Assembly: GCF_022548875.1 (NCBI RefSeq)
Contig: NZ_JAKZEW010000010.1
Coordinates: 1 to 64,000 of the forward strand
DNA from: Glycomyces sp. L485
Lineage (GTDB): Bacteria; Actinomycetota; Actinomycetes; Mycobacteriales; Micromonosporaceae
Reading direction: 5' to 3'
Length of the DNA: 64,000 nucleotides
Shown here one piece after another: positions 37,555 to 47,196 of the stretch. Position 1 is the stretch's first letter. Each line of letters starts with the position of its first letter. Position numbers and translations under genes: made by a program. Below the pieces are notes generated by a model. It ran no database searches, was not told where the DNA came from, and saw only the letters and a list, made by a program, of their open reading frames with translations.

Positions 37555-37585
37555 TTGCCGAACCGGGGGTGGTTTCGGCTAGGCT
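37555..37585 (+). promoter_or_regulatory. Predicted promoter of the glycerate kinase gene
   Basis: TAGGCT at 37580-37585 ends 6 nt before the GTG at 37592, and TTGCCG lies at 37555-37560 (19-nt spacer). The arrangement predicts a leaderless transcript. Confidence 0.5.
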
Positions 37586-37591
37586 CTCGGT

Positions 37592-38704
37592 GTGCGCATT
37601 CTCATCGCTCCCGACAAGTTCGCCGGCACCATGACCGCAGCCGAGGCGGCGGACGCCATCGCCGACGGCTGGCGCCGCGCCCGACCCGAAGATGAAACCG
37701 ACGCTCTGCCCCTCGCCGACGGCGGCCCCGGCTTCATCGACGTCCTCGAAGCGGCGATCCCCACGGCCGCAAGGCGAACCGTGAACGCCTGCGACCCGCT
37801 CGGACGCCCCGTCGAGGCCGACTACCTGCGCGACGGCGACACCGCCTACATCGAATCCGCCGCGACCTGCGGCCTCCACCTCCTCAACCCCCACGAACGC
37901 GACCCCCGACGCGCCACCACCTACGGCCTCGGACTGGTCATCGCCGCCGCCATCGAGAACGGCGCGAGGCGCATCGTCGTCGGACTCGGCGGCTCGGCCA
38001 CCAACGACGCCGGCGCCGGCATGCTCACCGCCCTCGGCTACACCTGCCGCGACCGCGCCGGCGACGCCCTCCCGTACGGCGGCGCCGCCCTCGCCTCCTG
38101 CGACTCGATCGACGGGCAACCGCGCACCAGAGGCGTCGAGTTCATCGCCGCCACCGACGTCGACTCACCGCTCCTCGGACCTCACGGCGCGACCCGCATG
38201 TTCGGGCCCCAGAAGGGCGCAGAAGAGAGCGACCTGCCGTTCCTCGAATCCGCGCTGGCCAACTTCGCCGAGATCGCCGAGCGCGACCTCGGACCGGGAG
38301 GCGCCGCCGCCTGGCCCGGCGCGGGCGCGGCCGGAGGGCTCGGCATGGCGCTCTTCATCCTCGGCGGCAAGCGCGCCTCCGGCGCGAAGCTGACCTGCGA
38401 GGCCGTCGGCCTGGACGCGGCCGTCGCCGCATCGGACCTGGTCATCACCGGTGAAGGCTCCTTCGACGCGCAGAGCCTGCGCGGCAAGCTCGCCGCCGAG
38501 GTCGCGACCGGCGCCGCCGCCCACGGCAAGCCCTGCCTGGTCCTCGCCGGCAGGTCCGACGTCGACTCCCATCCCGACCTCGCGGGTGTTCATTCGGTCA
38601 CCGCCCTGGTGGGCGGAGTCGAGGCCGCAATGAAAGCGCCGGTCGAGGGCCTGCGGGCGCTGGCGGAGTCGGTGGCCCGTACCTGGAACTACACTCGGGA
38701 ATAG
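37592..38704 (+). CDS. Glycerate kinase
   Basis: The 370-residue protein belongs to the GarK/GlxK type family, phosphorylating D-glycerate with ATP. Evidence: N-terminal RILIAPDKFAGTMTAAEAADAI, LADGGPGFIDVL, VVGLGGSATNDAGAGMLTALG, and C-terminal VITGEGSFDAQSLRGK. GTG 37592 follows a -10 element at leaderless spacing. Neighbours do not indicate a dedicated pathway; it may feed photorespiratory-type or serine/glycerate metabolism, which is inference. Confidence 0.9.
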   Translation: MRILIAPDKFAGTMTAAEAADAIADGWRRARPEDETDALPLADGGPGFIDVLEAAIPTAARRTVNACDPLGRPVEADYLRDGDTAYIESAATCGLHLLNPHERDPRRATTYGLGLVIAAAIENGARRIVVGLGGSATNDAGAGMLTALGYTCRDRAGDALPYGGAALASCDSIDGQPRTRGVEFIAATDVDSPLLGPHGATRMFGPQKGAEESDLPFLESALANFAEIAERDLGPGGAAAWPGAGAAGGLGMALFILGGKRASGAKLTCEAVGLDAAVAASDLVITGEGSFDAQSLRGKLAAEVATGAAAHGKPCLVLAGRSDVDSHPDLAGVHSVTALVGGVEAAMKAPVEGLRALAESVARTWNYTRE

Positions 38705-38789
38705 CGACAGGTCCGGTGCCGTTGGGTACTGTTGACAAGTCGAAGACCCGATCGACGCCGTTGATCCCAACTCACCGAGGGAGCCACAA

Positions 38790-39158
38790 GTGAGCGCAAC
38801 TCAGCAGGCCGAGGACGTCAAGGAGACCACCGCCACCGGTGTGAAGCTCACCGACGCGGCCGCCTCCAAAGTCAAAGCCCTGATCGAGCAGGAAGGTGAA
38901 GAAGGCCTGCGCCTGCGCGTCGAGGTCAGCCCCGGCGGCTGTTCCGGCCTGCGCTACGGGCTGTTCTTCGACACCGACAACCGCGAGGGCGACGTCGTGC
39001 AGTCCTACGAAGGCTTCGAGGTCGTCGTCGACCGCATGAGCGTTCCGTACCTCCAGGGCGCGAGCATCGACTTCGCCGACCGCATCGACGCCCAGGGCTT
39101 CACCATCGACAACCCGAACGCCCAAGGCTCCTGCGCCTGCGGCGACTCGTTCCACTAA
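38790..39158 (+). CDS. erpA: A-type Fe-S cluster carrier (HesB/IscA/ErpA family)
   Basis: The 122-residue protein has the three cluster-binding cysteines of A-type carriers: C51 in GGCSGLRY and C115/C117 in SCACGDSFH. Such proteins deliver Fe-S clusters to apo-enzymes, plausibly including NadA, IlvD and MiaB encoded here. GTG 38790 has GAGGGA 8 nt upstream. The symbol erpA is by similarity of the C-terminal motif; iscA is equally usable. Confidence 0.88.
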   Translation: MSATQQAEDVKETTATGVKLTDAAASKVKALIEQEGEEGLRLRVEVSPGGCSGLRYGLFFDTDNREGDVVQSYEGFEVVVDRMSVPYLQGASIDFADRIDAQGFTIDNPNAQGSCACGDSFH

Positions 39159-39222
39159 AGTCTCACGCGAGACTCCGACAGCCCGGTCGAAACCGCCCCA
39201 TAGCGCGTGTCTCGGCCGGGCT
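39159..39222 (+). terminator. Hairpins after the Fe-S carrier gene
   Basis: A 6-bp stem AGTCTC/GAGACT at 39159-39174 begins at the stop codon region. A wider stem pairs AGCCCGG (39180-39186) with CCGGGCT (39216-39222), followed by CATTTA. Termination is plausible but the loop of the second stem is long. Confidence 0.4.
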
Positions 39223-39260
39223 CATTTATGGCTCGCAAGCGTCGCCAAGGGGGCTACGCC

Positions 39261-40013
39261 GTGTTCGCCTCCGAAACCGACGCCGGTCTGTCCGACAGCC
39301 TCCGACCGAACGAGGTCCTTTCCATGAAGACCGCCGTCTCCGGCTCCTCTGCCGCCGCCATCGCGCACGGGATGAACCAGCTCGGCCATCCGTCCATCGC
39401 CCTCGAACCCAGCAACGCGGAGTTCGACCTCATCGACGTCATGGAGCGCTCCGGGACCCTCGGCCTCGTCCACATCGGCGCCGACGACTCCAAGGTGATG
39501 CTGTCCTACGCCGAGCAGTGCCGCGACCTGGGCCTAGAGTTCAGCGCGGACCCCGGCACCCTCGAAGGCGCCGACGCGGCCGAGTTCATCGACGGCGCGA
39601 AGTTCCTGGTCACCAGCCGGGACCGCTACGAGTTCCTCCAGGCCACCACCGGCATGGCCGACGACGACATCCTCGCGGCGGTCCGCGTGCGGGTCACCAC
39701 CGAGGACACCGACGGCGTCGAGATCGCCGGCCACGACATGGACCGCCAGCGGGTCCCGATCGCCCGCGCCCGCGAGGTCATCGACCCCTCAGGTGTCCCC
39801 GAGGCCTTCCGCGCCGGGCTCCTGGCCGGCATCGGCTGGGGAATGCCGTTGCGCAGGGCGGCCGAGATCGGCAGCCAGCTCGCGGCACTCGCCGCAGAAT
39901 CCGTCGGCGCCGCCGCGTACACGGTCAATCCGGCTGAATTCGTGCATCGCCTGGACGAGTCGTACGGCGCCGCCTGCGCCGCGGAGGCCTCGGCCTACCT
40001 GCTTCCTGAGTGA
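39261..40013 (+). CDS. Degenerate PfkB-family carbohydrate kinase paralogue (predicted inactive)
   Basis: From residue about 65 to the end (250 total) this matches the actinobacterial PfkB/adenosine-kinase-like protein usually found beside this Fe-S carrier: VHIGADDSKVMLSYAEQCRDLG, FLVTSRDRYEFL, RVTTEDTDGVEIAG, and a full C-terminal helix set. The catalytic anion-hole motif, normally close to DPTGAGDAF, reads DPSGVPEAF (175-183), losing both glycines and the catalytic Asp (E181). The N-terminal substrate half is about 60 residues short. GTG 39261 has AAGGGGG 7 nt upstream. Intact frame and codon bias suggest it is still expressed. Confidence 0.75.
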   Translation: MFASETDAGLSDSLRPNEVLSMKTAVSGSSAAAIAHGMNQLGHPSIALEPSNAEFDLIDVMERSGTLGLVHIGADDSKVMLSYAEQCRDLGLEFSADPGTLEGADAAEFIDGAKFLVTSRDRYEFLQATTGMADDDILAAVRVRVTTEDTDGVEIAGHDMDRQRVPIARAREVIDPSGVPEAFRAGLLAGIGWGMPLRRAAEIGSQLAALAAESVGAAAYTVNPAEFVHRLDESYGAACAAEASAYLLPE

Positions 40014-40198
40014 GCTCGACCGATACGCCGGAGTAATGCCGTTTCGCGCCCGGAATCACTCGGGCAACCTGTTTCTCACCTATCAGGATTCAAGTGGTGA
40101 CACGACCGTAATATTCCCGCTGCATTGTCTCTGACGGCCTACCTACAGGTAACAATTTCACAACGGACCCTTACGTTTGATGGTGTTGTGCGACATGG

Positions 40199-40226
40199 TG
40201 TGAGTTATCCCATGACTCAACTCACA
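40199..40226 (+). promoter_or_regulatory. Inverted repeat upstream of oppA
   Basis: TGTGAGTT (40199-40206) and AACTCACA (40219-40226) form a perfect 8-bp inverted repeat with 12-nt spacing, ending 15 nt before the oppA GTG. A shorter GAGT/ACTC pair nests inside. It could be an operator or a 5'-UTR hairpin near the ribosome-binding site. Confidence 0.45.
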
Positions 40227-40241
40227 TCCATGGAGCGACCA

Positions 40242-41900
40242 GTGAGACGAATCCAAATGGCCGTAGCCACGGCCGCGGCCGCCGCACTCGCGCTGACCGC
40301 CTGCGCCGGTGACGAAAGCGACGTCGGAGGCGACGCCGACGGCATCCTCAACATGCAGATCGGCGAGGTGCGCAGCGTGATTCCCGGCGGCTCCGGTGAG
40401 TCCGAGGGCTTCCGCATCATGAAGAACGTCTACGAAGGACTCGTCTACTACGACGCCGACACCGGCGAGGCGAACAATCTGGTGGCCGAGGACATCTCCT
40501 CCGAGGACAACCAGACGTGGACCATCACGATCAAGGAGGGTCTCCAGTTCCACAATGGCGAGCCGGTGGACGCCAACGCCTTCATCCGCTCCTGGAACCG
40601 TACCGCGTACGGACCGAATGCGCTGCCGCTGAACTACTTCATGGCGACCATCGCCGGCTACGACGAGATGAACCCCGAGCCCCTGCCCGAGGAGGAGTGG
40701 GCCGACCCCGAGGTTCCGGAGTTCCCCGAGGCCGAGACCACTGAGCTGTCCGGCCTGACCGCCGTGGACGACCTGACCCTCCAAGTCGAGCTGTCGGCCC
40801 CGTTCATCGGCTTCCCGACCATGCTCGGGTACGAGGCGTTCTTCCCGGTGGCCGAAGAGTGCCTGGCCGACACGGACGCCTGCGAAGAGCAGCCGATCGG
40901 CAACGGGCCCTTCATGTTCGAAGAGCCGTACTCGATCGAGAACGGCGGCACCGCCGTCAAATGGGAGGACTACCAGACCACCGACCAGCCCTCCATCGCC
41001 GGCGTCCAATGGCACGTCTACCTCGAAGGCAACGACTGCTGGGCGGACTTCCTGACCGGTGACATCGACGTCTGCCGCCCGACCGCGGCCGACTACGAGA
41101 CCGCCGTCAACGACCCGGACCTCGCGGAGCGCCGCATCGTCCAGGACGGCACCAGCATCGCCATGCTGGCCTACCCGCTCTACGACGAGAATTTCCAGGA
41201 CGTCAACATCCGCCGGGCCATCTCGGCGGCGATCGACCGCGAAGGCGTGCTCAACGTCATCGGACCCGACCGGTTCAACCCGCTCGACTCGTGGGTCCCC
41301 GAATCGATCCTCGGCGGCGGACGCGGCGTCTGCGGCGAGTACTGCACATACGACCCGGACCTCGCCAACCAGCTGCTCGAAGACGGCGGCGGATGGCCCG
41401 AAGGCGAGCCGCTGCGCATCTGGGTCAACGACTCCAACGACAACCTCGACATCTTCCGCGCCATCGGCGACTCCATCACCGAGACGCTCGGCATCCAGTA
41501 CGAGCTCGTTCCGATGGAGTGGACCGACTTCCTGGCCAACCGCGAAGGACACGACCTCGACGGACCGTTCCGTTCCGGCTGGGGTCCCGACTACAACCTG
41601 AACGAGAACTACCTCGAGCCGATCTACGGCGGCGGCGCCGCCACGAACGACCAAGGCTACGAGAACCCGGAGTACGACGCGAAGATCGCCGAGGCGGCCG
41701 CCGCGGACACCATCGAGGACGCGGTCGAGATCTACGCCGAAGCCGAGGAGATCCTCGGAAACGACATGCCGAGCGCGCCGATCTTCGTCGAGCAGGTCAG
41801 CTACTTCTACAGCGACCGCGTCGACAACGTGATCGTCCACCCGATCTACGCCGGACCTGGCGGTGACGCGGAACTGCGCGACATCGTCATCACGGAGTAG
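40242..41900 (+). CDS. oppA: Oligopeptide-type ABC transporter substrate-binding lipoprotein
   Basis: The 552-residue protein has a signal peptide with lipobox LTAC (Cys 21) and a mature SBP_bac_5 fold: EGFRIMKNVYEGLVYYDADTGEANNLVAEDI, TWTITIKEGLQFHNGEPVDANAFI, IRRAISAAIDREGVLNVI. It captures oligopeptides or related solutes. GTG 40242 is preferred because GGAG precedes it by 7 nt and the signal peptide begins properly; upstream in-frame starts would spoil it. It heads oppABCDF. Confidence 0.9.
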   Translation: MRRIQMAVATAAAAALALTACAGDESDVGGDADGILNMQIGEVRSVIPGGSGESEGFRIMKNVYEGLVYYDADTGEANNLVAEDISSEDNQTWTITIKEGLQFHNGEPVDANAFIRSWNRTAYGPNALPLNYFMATIAGYDEMNPEPLPEEEWADPEVPEFPEAETTELSGLTAVDDLTLQVELSAPFIGFPTMLGYEAFFPVAEECLADTDACEEQPIGNGPFMFEEPYSIENGGTAVKWEDYQTTDQPSIAGVQWHVYLEGNDCWADFLTGDIDVCRPTAADYETAVNDPDLAERRIVQDGTSIAMLAYPLYDENFQDVNIRRAISAAIDREGVLNVIGPDRFNPLDSWVPESILGGGRGVCGEYCTYDPDLANQLLEDGGGWPEGEPLRIWVNDSNDNLDIFRAIGDSITETLGIQYELVPMEWTDFLANREGHDLDGPFRSGWGPDYNLNENYLEPIYGGGAATNDQGYENPEYDAKIAEAAAADTIEDAVEIYAEAEEILGNDMPSAPIFVEQVSYFYSDRVDNVIVHPIYAGPGGDAELRDIVITE

Positions 41901-41914
41901 TCGATTGAAAGCGA

Positions 41915-41945
41915 GCCGCGGGCGGGTCACAGACCCGCCCGCGGC
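41915..41945 (+). terminator. Intercistronic hairpin between oppA and oppB
   Basis: A perfect 13-bp GC stem (41915-41927 with 41933-41945) with a 5-nt loop lies 14 nt after the oppA stop and 18 nt before oppB. There is no T-run. It more likely stabilises oppA mRNA or causes partial termination, giving excess binding protein, as in many such operons. Confidence 0.7.
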
Positions 41946-41963
41946 CTCTAGGACGGAACATCA

Positions 41964-42974
41964 ATGGGACGCTATGTAATTCGGCGAATACTCCAGGGAC
42001 TGCTGACGCTCTTCATCGTGCTGTTCCTGCTGCACTACCTCATGGCGCTGTCGGTGCAGATCCGCGGCAACCCGGCCATCCTCTTCTTCGGCGGGGAACG
42101 CACACCTCCGCCGGCCATGCTCGCCCAGGTCGAGCGGCTCTACGGGCTCGACAACAACTGCTACGAACGCACCGGCGACCCCTGCCTGGTGCCGTTCGTC
42201 GAACGACTCCAGAACTACGCGAGCGGCGACTTCGGAACCACGCTCAACGGCAACCGGAACGTCGGCGAGCTGCTCGGAATCTATATCCCGAACACGCTGC
42301 GGCTGTTCATCTTCGCGACCCTCACCCTGGTGGTCGTCGCAATGGTGCTCGGCACCTGGGCGGCCCGCCACCGCGGCAGGTTCATCGACCACTCCGTCCG
42401 AGGGACTACCATCCTGATCGACTCGGTCCCGGTGTTCCTGATCCTGCTGGCCTACGTGTACATGGCCGCGGTCCCGCTGACCAGGTGGGCCCGAGACATC
42501 TGGGGAACCGAATCGTTCATGGGCCAAGTGTTCAGACCGAACTACAACCCCGACTATCCGTGGACCACGATCCTCGTCCCCGGCATCATCGTCGGCACGG
42601 TCGGTCTTGCGACCCTCACCCGCCTGGTGCGGGCCAGCCAGCTGGAGAACCTCGGCTCCGACTTCGTCCGCACAGCCAGGGCCAAAGGACTCGGGAAGAT
42701 GCGCATCACCATCGTCCACGTGGTGCGCAACTCGATGATCCCCATCGTCACCGGCGTCGGCTACCTGTTCGCGTTCATGCTCTCCGGGGCGGTGCTGACC
42801 GAGGGCATCATGGGCATCCCAGGCATGGGCCGCATGATCTTCCAAGCCGTCCAGCGCCAGGAGACCAACCTGGTCGTCGTCGGCCTGACCGTCAGCGCGG
42901 TCGTCGTGGTGCTCGTGTCCCTCATCGTCGACCTCCTGTACGCCGCACTCGATCCGAGGATCCGCTATGAGTGA
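41964..42974 (+). CDS. oppB: Oligopeptide ABC transporter permease B
   Basis: The 336-residue protein has six predicted membrane helices. It has the OppB/DppB N-terminus MGRYVIRRILQGLLTLFIVLF and the EAA-type loop RTARAKGLGKMRITIVHVVRNSMIPIVT that contacts the ATPases. ATG 41964 is preceded by AGGACGGA. It overlaps oppC by 8 bp. Confidence 0.92.
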   Translation: MGRYVIRRILQGLLTLFIVLFLLHYLMALSVQIRGNPAILFFGGERTPPPAMLAQVERLYGLDNNCYERTGDPCLVPFVERLQNYASGDFGTTLNGNRNVGELLGIYIPNTLRLFIFATLTLVVVAMVLGTWAARHRGRFIDHSVRGTTILIDSVPVFLILLAYVYMAAVPLTRWARDIWGTESFMGQVFRPNYNPDYPWTTILVPGIIVGTVGLATLTRLVRASQLENLGSDFVRTARAKGLGKMRITIVHVVRNSMIPIVTGVGYLFAFMLSGAVLTEGIMGIPGMGRMIFQAVQRQETNLVVVGLTVSAVVVVLVSLIVDLLYAALDPRIRYE

Positions 42975-43890
42975 GCTCGCAGTCCCCAAGCCCGAGCCGG
43001 AGGCGAAACAGGCGTCACTGTGGAAGGACGCCTTCCACACCATGCGCCGACGCCCCGACGTCATCATCGCCCTGGTAATCCTGCTGTTCGTGTTCGCCAT
43101 GGCGGCCTTCCCGGCCCTGTTCACCGACAAGAGCCCCACCAGGTGCATCGGCCGGGAGGCACGCCAGCGGCCCGACACGTGGTTCAGAGGCGAGCACCCC
43201 CTCGGCACCGACGCGTTCGGCTGCGACTTCGCGGCCACCATCGTCCACGGCACCCGGCCCACGATCGTGCTGGCGCTGACCGTCATCGTCCTCGCGGTGC
43301 TCATCGGGCTGGTGCTCGGCATGCTCGCCGGCTACTACGGCGGCTGGCTGGACGCGGTCATCTCCCGGATGCTCGACGTCTTCATCGTCGTGCCGCTGCT
43401 GCTCGGCGCGATCCTGCTGCTCAGCCTCTTCCGCGGCCGAGGCTCCTCGGGCAACGTCATCGAGACCGTCGCACCCGCGGCGATCGCCCTGACGATATTC
43501 GGCTGGATGGAGTTCTGCCGGTACGTGCGAGCGGCGACCATCGAGACCAAGAACCTCGACTACGTCGTCGCCGCCCGCTGCCTGGGCGCCAAGGACCGGA
43601 GGATCATGTTCCGCCACATCCTGCCCAACGCGATCATCCCCGTCACGGCGGTCGTCCCGACCACCATCGGCGCGATCATCGTCACCGAGTCGGCCCTGGC
43701 AGTCCTCGGCATCGGCGTCCAGCCCCCGGCCACCAGCTGGGGCGTCCTGCTGTCGAACGGCACTCAATGGGCGGGCGGCGGCTACATCTACCTGTTCGGC
43801 CTACCGTTGTTGCTGCTGGTACTGACGGTGTTCGCGTTCGCGACCTTCGGCGACGCACTCCGCGACGCCCTCGACCCGAAGCTGAGGTGA
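42967..43890 (+). CDS. oppC: Oligopeptide ABC transporter permease C
   Basis: The 307-residue OppC/DppC-type permease has an N-terminal cytoplasmic segment, a first helix (about 33-53), the GEHPLGTDAFGCDFAATIVHGTRPTI block, an EAA loop AARCLGAKDRRIMFRHILPNAI, and six helices overall. The ATG lies inside the oppB 3' end. It ends 7 bp before oppD. Confidence 0.92.
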   Translation: MSELAVPKPEPEAKQASLWKDAFHTMRRRPDVIIALVILLFVFAMAAFPALFTDKSPTRCIGREARQRPDTWFRGEHPLGTDAFGCDFAATIVHGTRPTIVLALTVIVLAVLIGLVLGMLAGYYGGWLDAVISRMLDVFIVVPLLLGAILLLSLFRGRGSSGNVIETVAPAAIALTIFGWMEFCRYVRAATIETKNLDYVVAARCLGAKDRRIMFRHILPNAIIPVTAVVPTTIGAIIVTESALAVLGIGVQPPATSWGVLLSNGTQWAGGGYIYLFGLPLLLLVLTVFAFATFGDALRDALDPKLR

Positions 43891-43897
43891 CCGACCA

Positions 43898-44927
43898 ATG
43901 GCAGACACGATCCGAGTCGCAGGCGACACCCTGCCGGGTGCCGACATGAACGCCTCGCTGCTCGAAGTCGACGGCCTCCGCGTCGACTTCACCGTCCGGC
44001 GCAAGCGCATCCCCGCGGTGCGCGGCGCCAGTTTCACGCTCGACCAGGGCACGACCCTCGCCATCGTCGGCGAATCGGGTTCGGGCAAGTCCGTGACCTC
44101 CCAGGCGATCATGGGCATCCTCGACTCCCCGCCCGGCCACATCACCGGCGGCGAAGTCCGCCTGAGAGGCGTCGACCTGCTGCAACAGGACGAGGAGACC
44201 AAGCGGACGGTGCGGGCTAACCACATCGCCATGGTCTTCCAGGACGCCCTGTCCGCCCTCAACCCCCTGTGGTCGGTCGGCTTCCAGATCGGCGAGCTCT
44301 ACCGAGTCCACCGGGGCACCAGCCGCAAAGACGCCAAGCAGAAGGCGATCGAACTGCTCGACCTGGTCGGCATCCCCGACGCGAAGAACCGGATCGGTCA
44401 CTACCCGCACCAGTTCTCCGGCGGAATGCGCCAGCGCGTGATGATCGCGATGGCGCTGGCACTCGACCCCGAGGTGCTCATCGCCGACGAACCGACCACC
44501 GCGCTGGACGTGACCGTGCAGGCGCAGATCATGCGGCTGCTCAAGAAGATCCAGCAAGAGCGCAACATGGGGCTCATCCTGATCACGCACGACCTGGGCG
44601 TGGTCGCCGACGTCGCCGACGACGTCGCGGTCATGTACGCCGGGGAGATCGTAGAACAGGCGAGCATCCACGACACCTTCGCCCGCCCGGCCCACCCGTA
44701 CACGAAGGCGCTGCTGCGGGCTATCCCGCGCGTCGACACGGTCGGACGCGAACTGGAGGTGATCCGCGGGCTGCCGCCGAACCCCGCGTCGCTGCCGAGC
44801 GGATGCCCGTTCCACCCGCGCTGCTGGGCGGTCGAACCGAAGAAATGCTCGAGTGAGGTGCCGCCGTTCGAGCCGGTGGCGGACGACCACCGCAGCCGCT
44901 GCCACTTCGCCAAGGAGGTCTACCGCG

Positions 44928-44938
<11 letters not shown>
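43898..44938 (+). CDS. oppD: Oligopeptide ABC transporter ATPase D
   Basis: The 346-residue ATPase has Walker [12 protein letters not shown], signature [15 protein letters not shown], Walker [13 protein letters not shown] and H-loop LITHDLGVV. The C-terminal oligo_HPY region has the cysteine cluster GCPFHPRCW plus a later Cys, which in relatives binds an Fe-S cluster. ATG 43898 follows GAGGTGA. It overlaps oppF by 11 bp. Confidence 0.93.
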
Positions 44939-45948
<1,010 letters not shown>

Positions 45949-45968
<20 letters not shown>

Positions 45969-46386
45969 GAGGCGAGCGAACAAGAAGGGGCTCCCGCGCG
46001 ACGCGCGGGAGCCCCCTTCGACGTGGAACGACCGGCCCGGACGATTGCTTGAGCTGACCGCGAAACTCCGCGAGGCCGGAGAGGTCATTGAAATCCTCAA
46101 GATATCGACGGCGTTTCCCTGCGTCGGTGATGACGTCACCCACGACACCGGCATCTACGAGCTGTTCGATACCTTCGGTCCAGCCTTCGGCGGGCACTTC
46201 CCCTATCCCTGCCATTGCCTGTGCGGCCGCTGTCACGGTCGTAGGTTCTGAGAGCACGGCCAAGAGGCGGTCGAGTTCGACCGGCACCGACTCGAGTTCG
46301 ATGCCGCGCGGCGGCATGTTGCCGATGCGGAGGATGCCACCTGTTCGGCGGGCTTCCAGATATGGTTTGAGCTGCAGGAGCGTCAT
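45949..46386 (-). pseudogene. Truncated ThiF/E1-type protein: N-terminal winged-helix (RRE-like) domain only
   Basis: ATG 46386 has a strong GAGGAGG site at about 6 nt and begins MTLLQLKPYLEARRTGG, then LRIGNMPPRGIELES, LDRLLAVLSEP, a helix, EGIEQLVDAGVVGDV and RRRYLEDFNDLSG. This resembles the N-terminal domain that precedes the adenylating ThiF domain in some E1-like and RiPP-cyclodehydratase partner proteins. No ThiF domain follows: after about residue 122 the frame runs through the oppF terminator and 20 bp into oppF antisense. I infer a 3' deletion. Domain assignment is by eye. Confidence 0.45.
45985..46018 (+). terminator. Terminator of the oppABCDF operon
   Basis: A 12-bp stem (45987-45998 with 46004-46015) closes over a 5-nt loop 18 nt after the oppF stop, with CTT following. 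The minus-strand remnant gene reads straight through it. Confidence 0.8.
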
Positions 46387-46429
46387 TGTCGCCTCCTCTG
46401 GGCGGAGTCGTGGATCTGGTGCGGTGCTG

Positions 46430-47169
46430 TCATGAAACGGGGTGCAGATCGGCGGCCGGGTCGGCACTGAATACCACCTCGAGTCGGCCGTTGACGAATT
46501 TCGCAGCCGCGCCGTCGTCCAAGCCGACGCCGGCCGGGAGATCTCCGTGGTGTACCGCCGCAGTGAAGGTTTCGGGTCGTCCGGGTTCGGAGTTGTAGTG
46601 CGGGCAGAAGCTTCCGCTCAGCAGGCCGAGTCCGTCTTCGAGGGCGGTGAGCGGCCCGAAGGAATCGGTGAGGCAGGCTTCGAACCAGCACGCACTTCCC
46701 GCGCTGATTCCGGCGAGGACAACGCCGTTCTCGTATGCGTTGGTCACGGCCTTGTCAAGGCCGTGGAGTCGCCAGAGGCTCAGCAGGTTTGCAGTGTTTC
46801 CCCCCCAACGTAGAGCAGATCCTGATCTGCCAGGAACTGATCGAGGTCTTCAACGCTCCTTCTGAACAACTCCAGATGGTTCATTTGGCAGTCCATGGGT
46901 TCGAATGCCTCGTAGAAGCGTTCGATGTAGCCTTTGGAGTCGCCGCTCGCGGTGGGGATGAAGCAGACCCTTGGCTTCGGTTTGGGCACGGCATCGAGCG
47001 CCAATCGGTCGAGGTCGAGGTGTCGACCGTCCGAGAAGCCGCCGCCGAGCAGGAATATCGTCCGGACGGGCCTGCAGGGCGGGCTCGTCTGCGAGTTGAG
47101 CTGTTGGCGCTGCTGGCCGCCTCGGGACAGGACCCGGTCTACGTGCCCGGCCGAACGGTTCCTCAGCAC
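46430..47169 (-). pseudogene. pepE: Peptidase E (S51 family) with frameshift
   Basis: The two halves match peptidase E. The first (to 46780) carries RTIFLLGGGFSDGR, FIPTASGDSKGYIERF and DLLYVGGE. The second (from 46747 down) carries NAYENGVVLAGISAGSACWFEACLTDSFG with the catalytic Ser, and CPHYNSEPG with the His. They are in different frames, and adding one G to the G7 run (plus-strand C7, about 46800-46806) restores GGGNTANLLSLWRLHGLDKA between them. The usual start codon before RTIFLL reads GTC (47067-47065). The alternative GTG 47169 adds 35 non-homologous residues. Family role: hydrolysis of Asp-X dipeptides. Confidence 0.7.
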
Positions 47170-47196
47170 CTGGTTCTGACACGGTGTCGAACTCTT

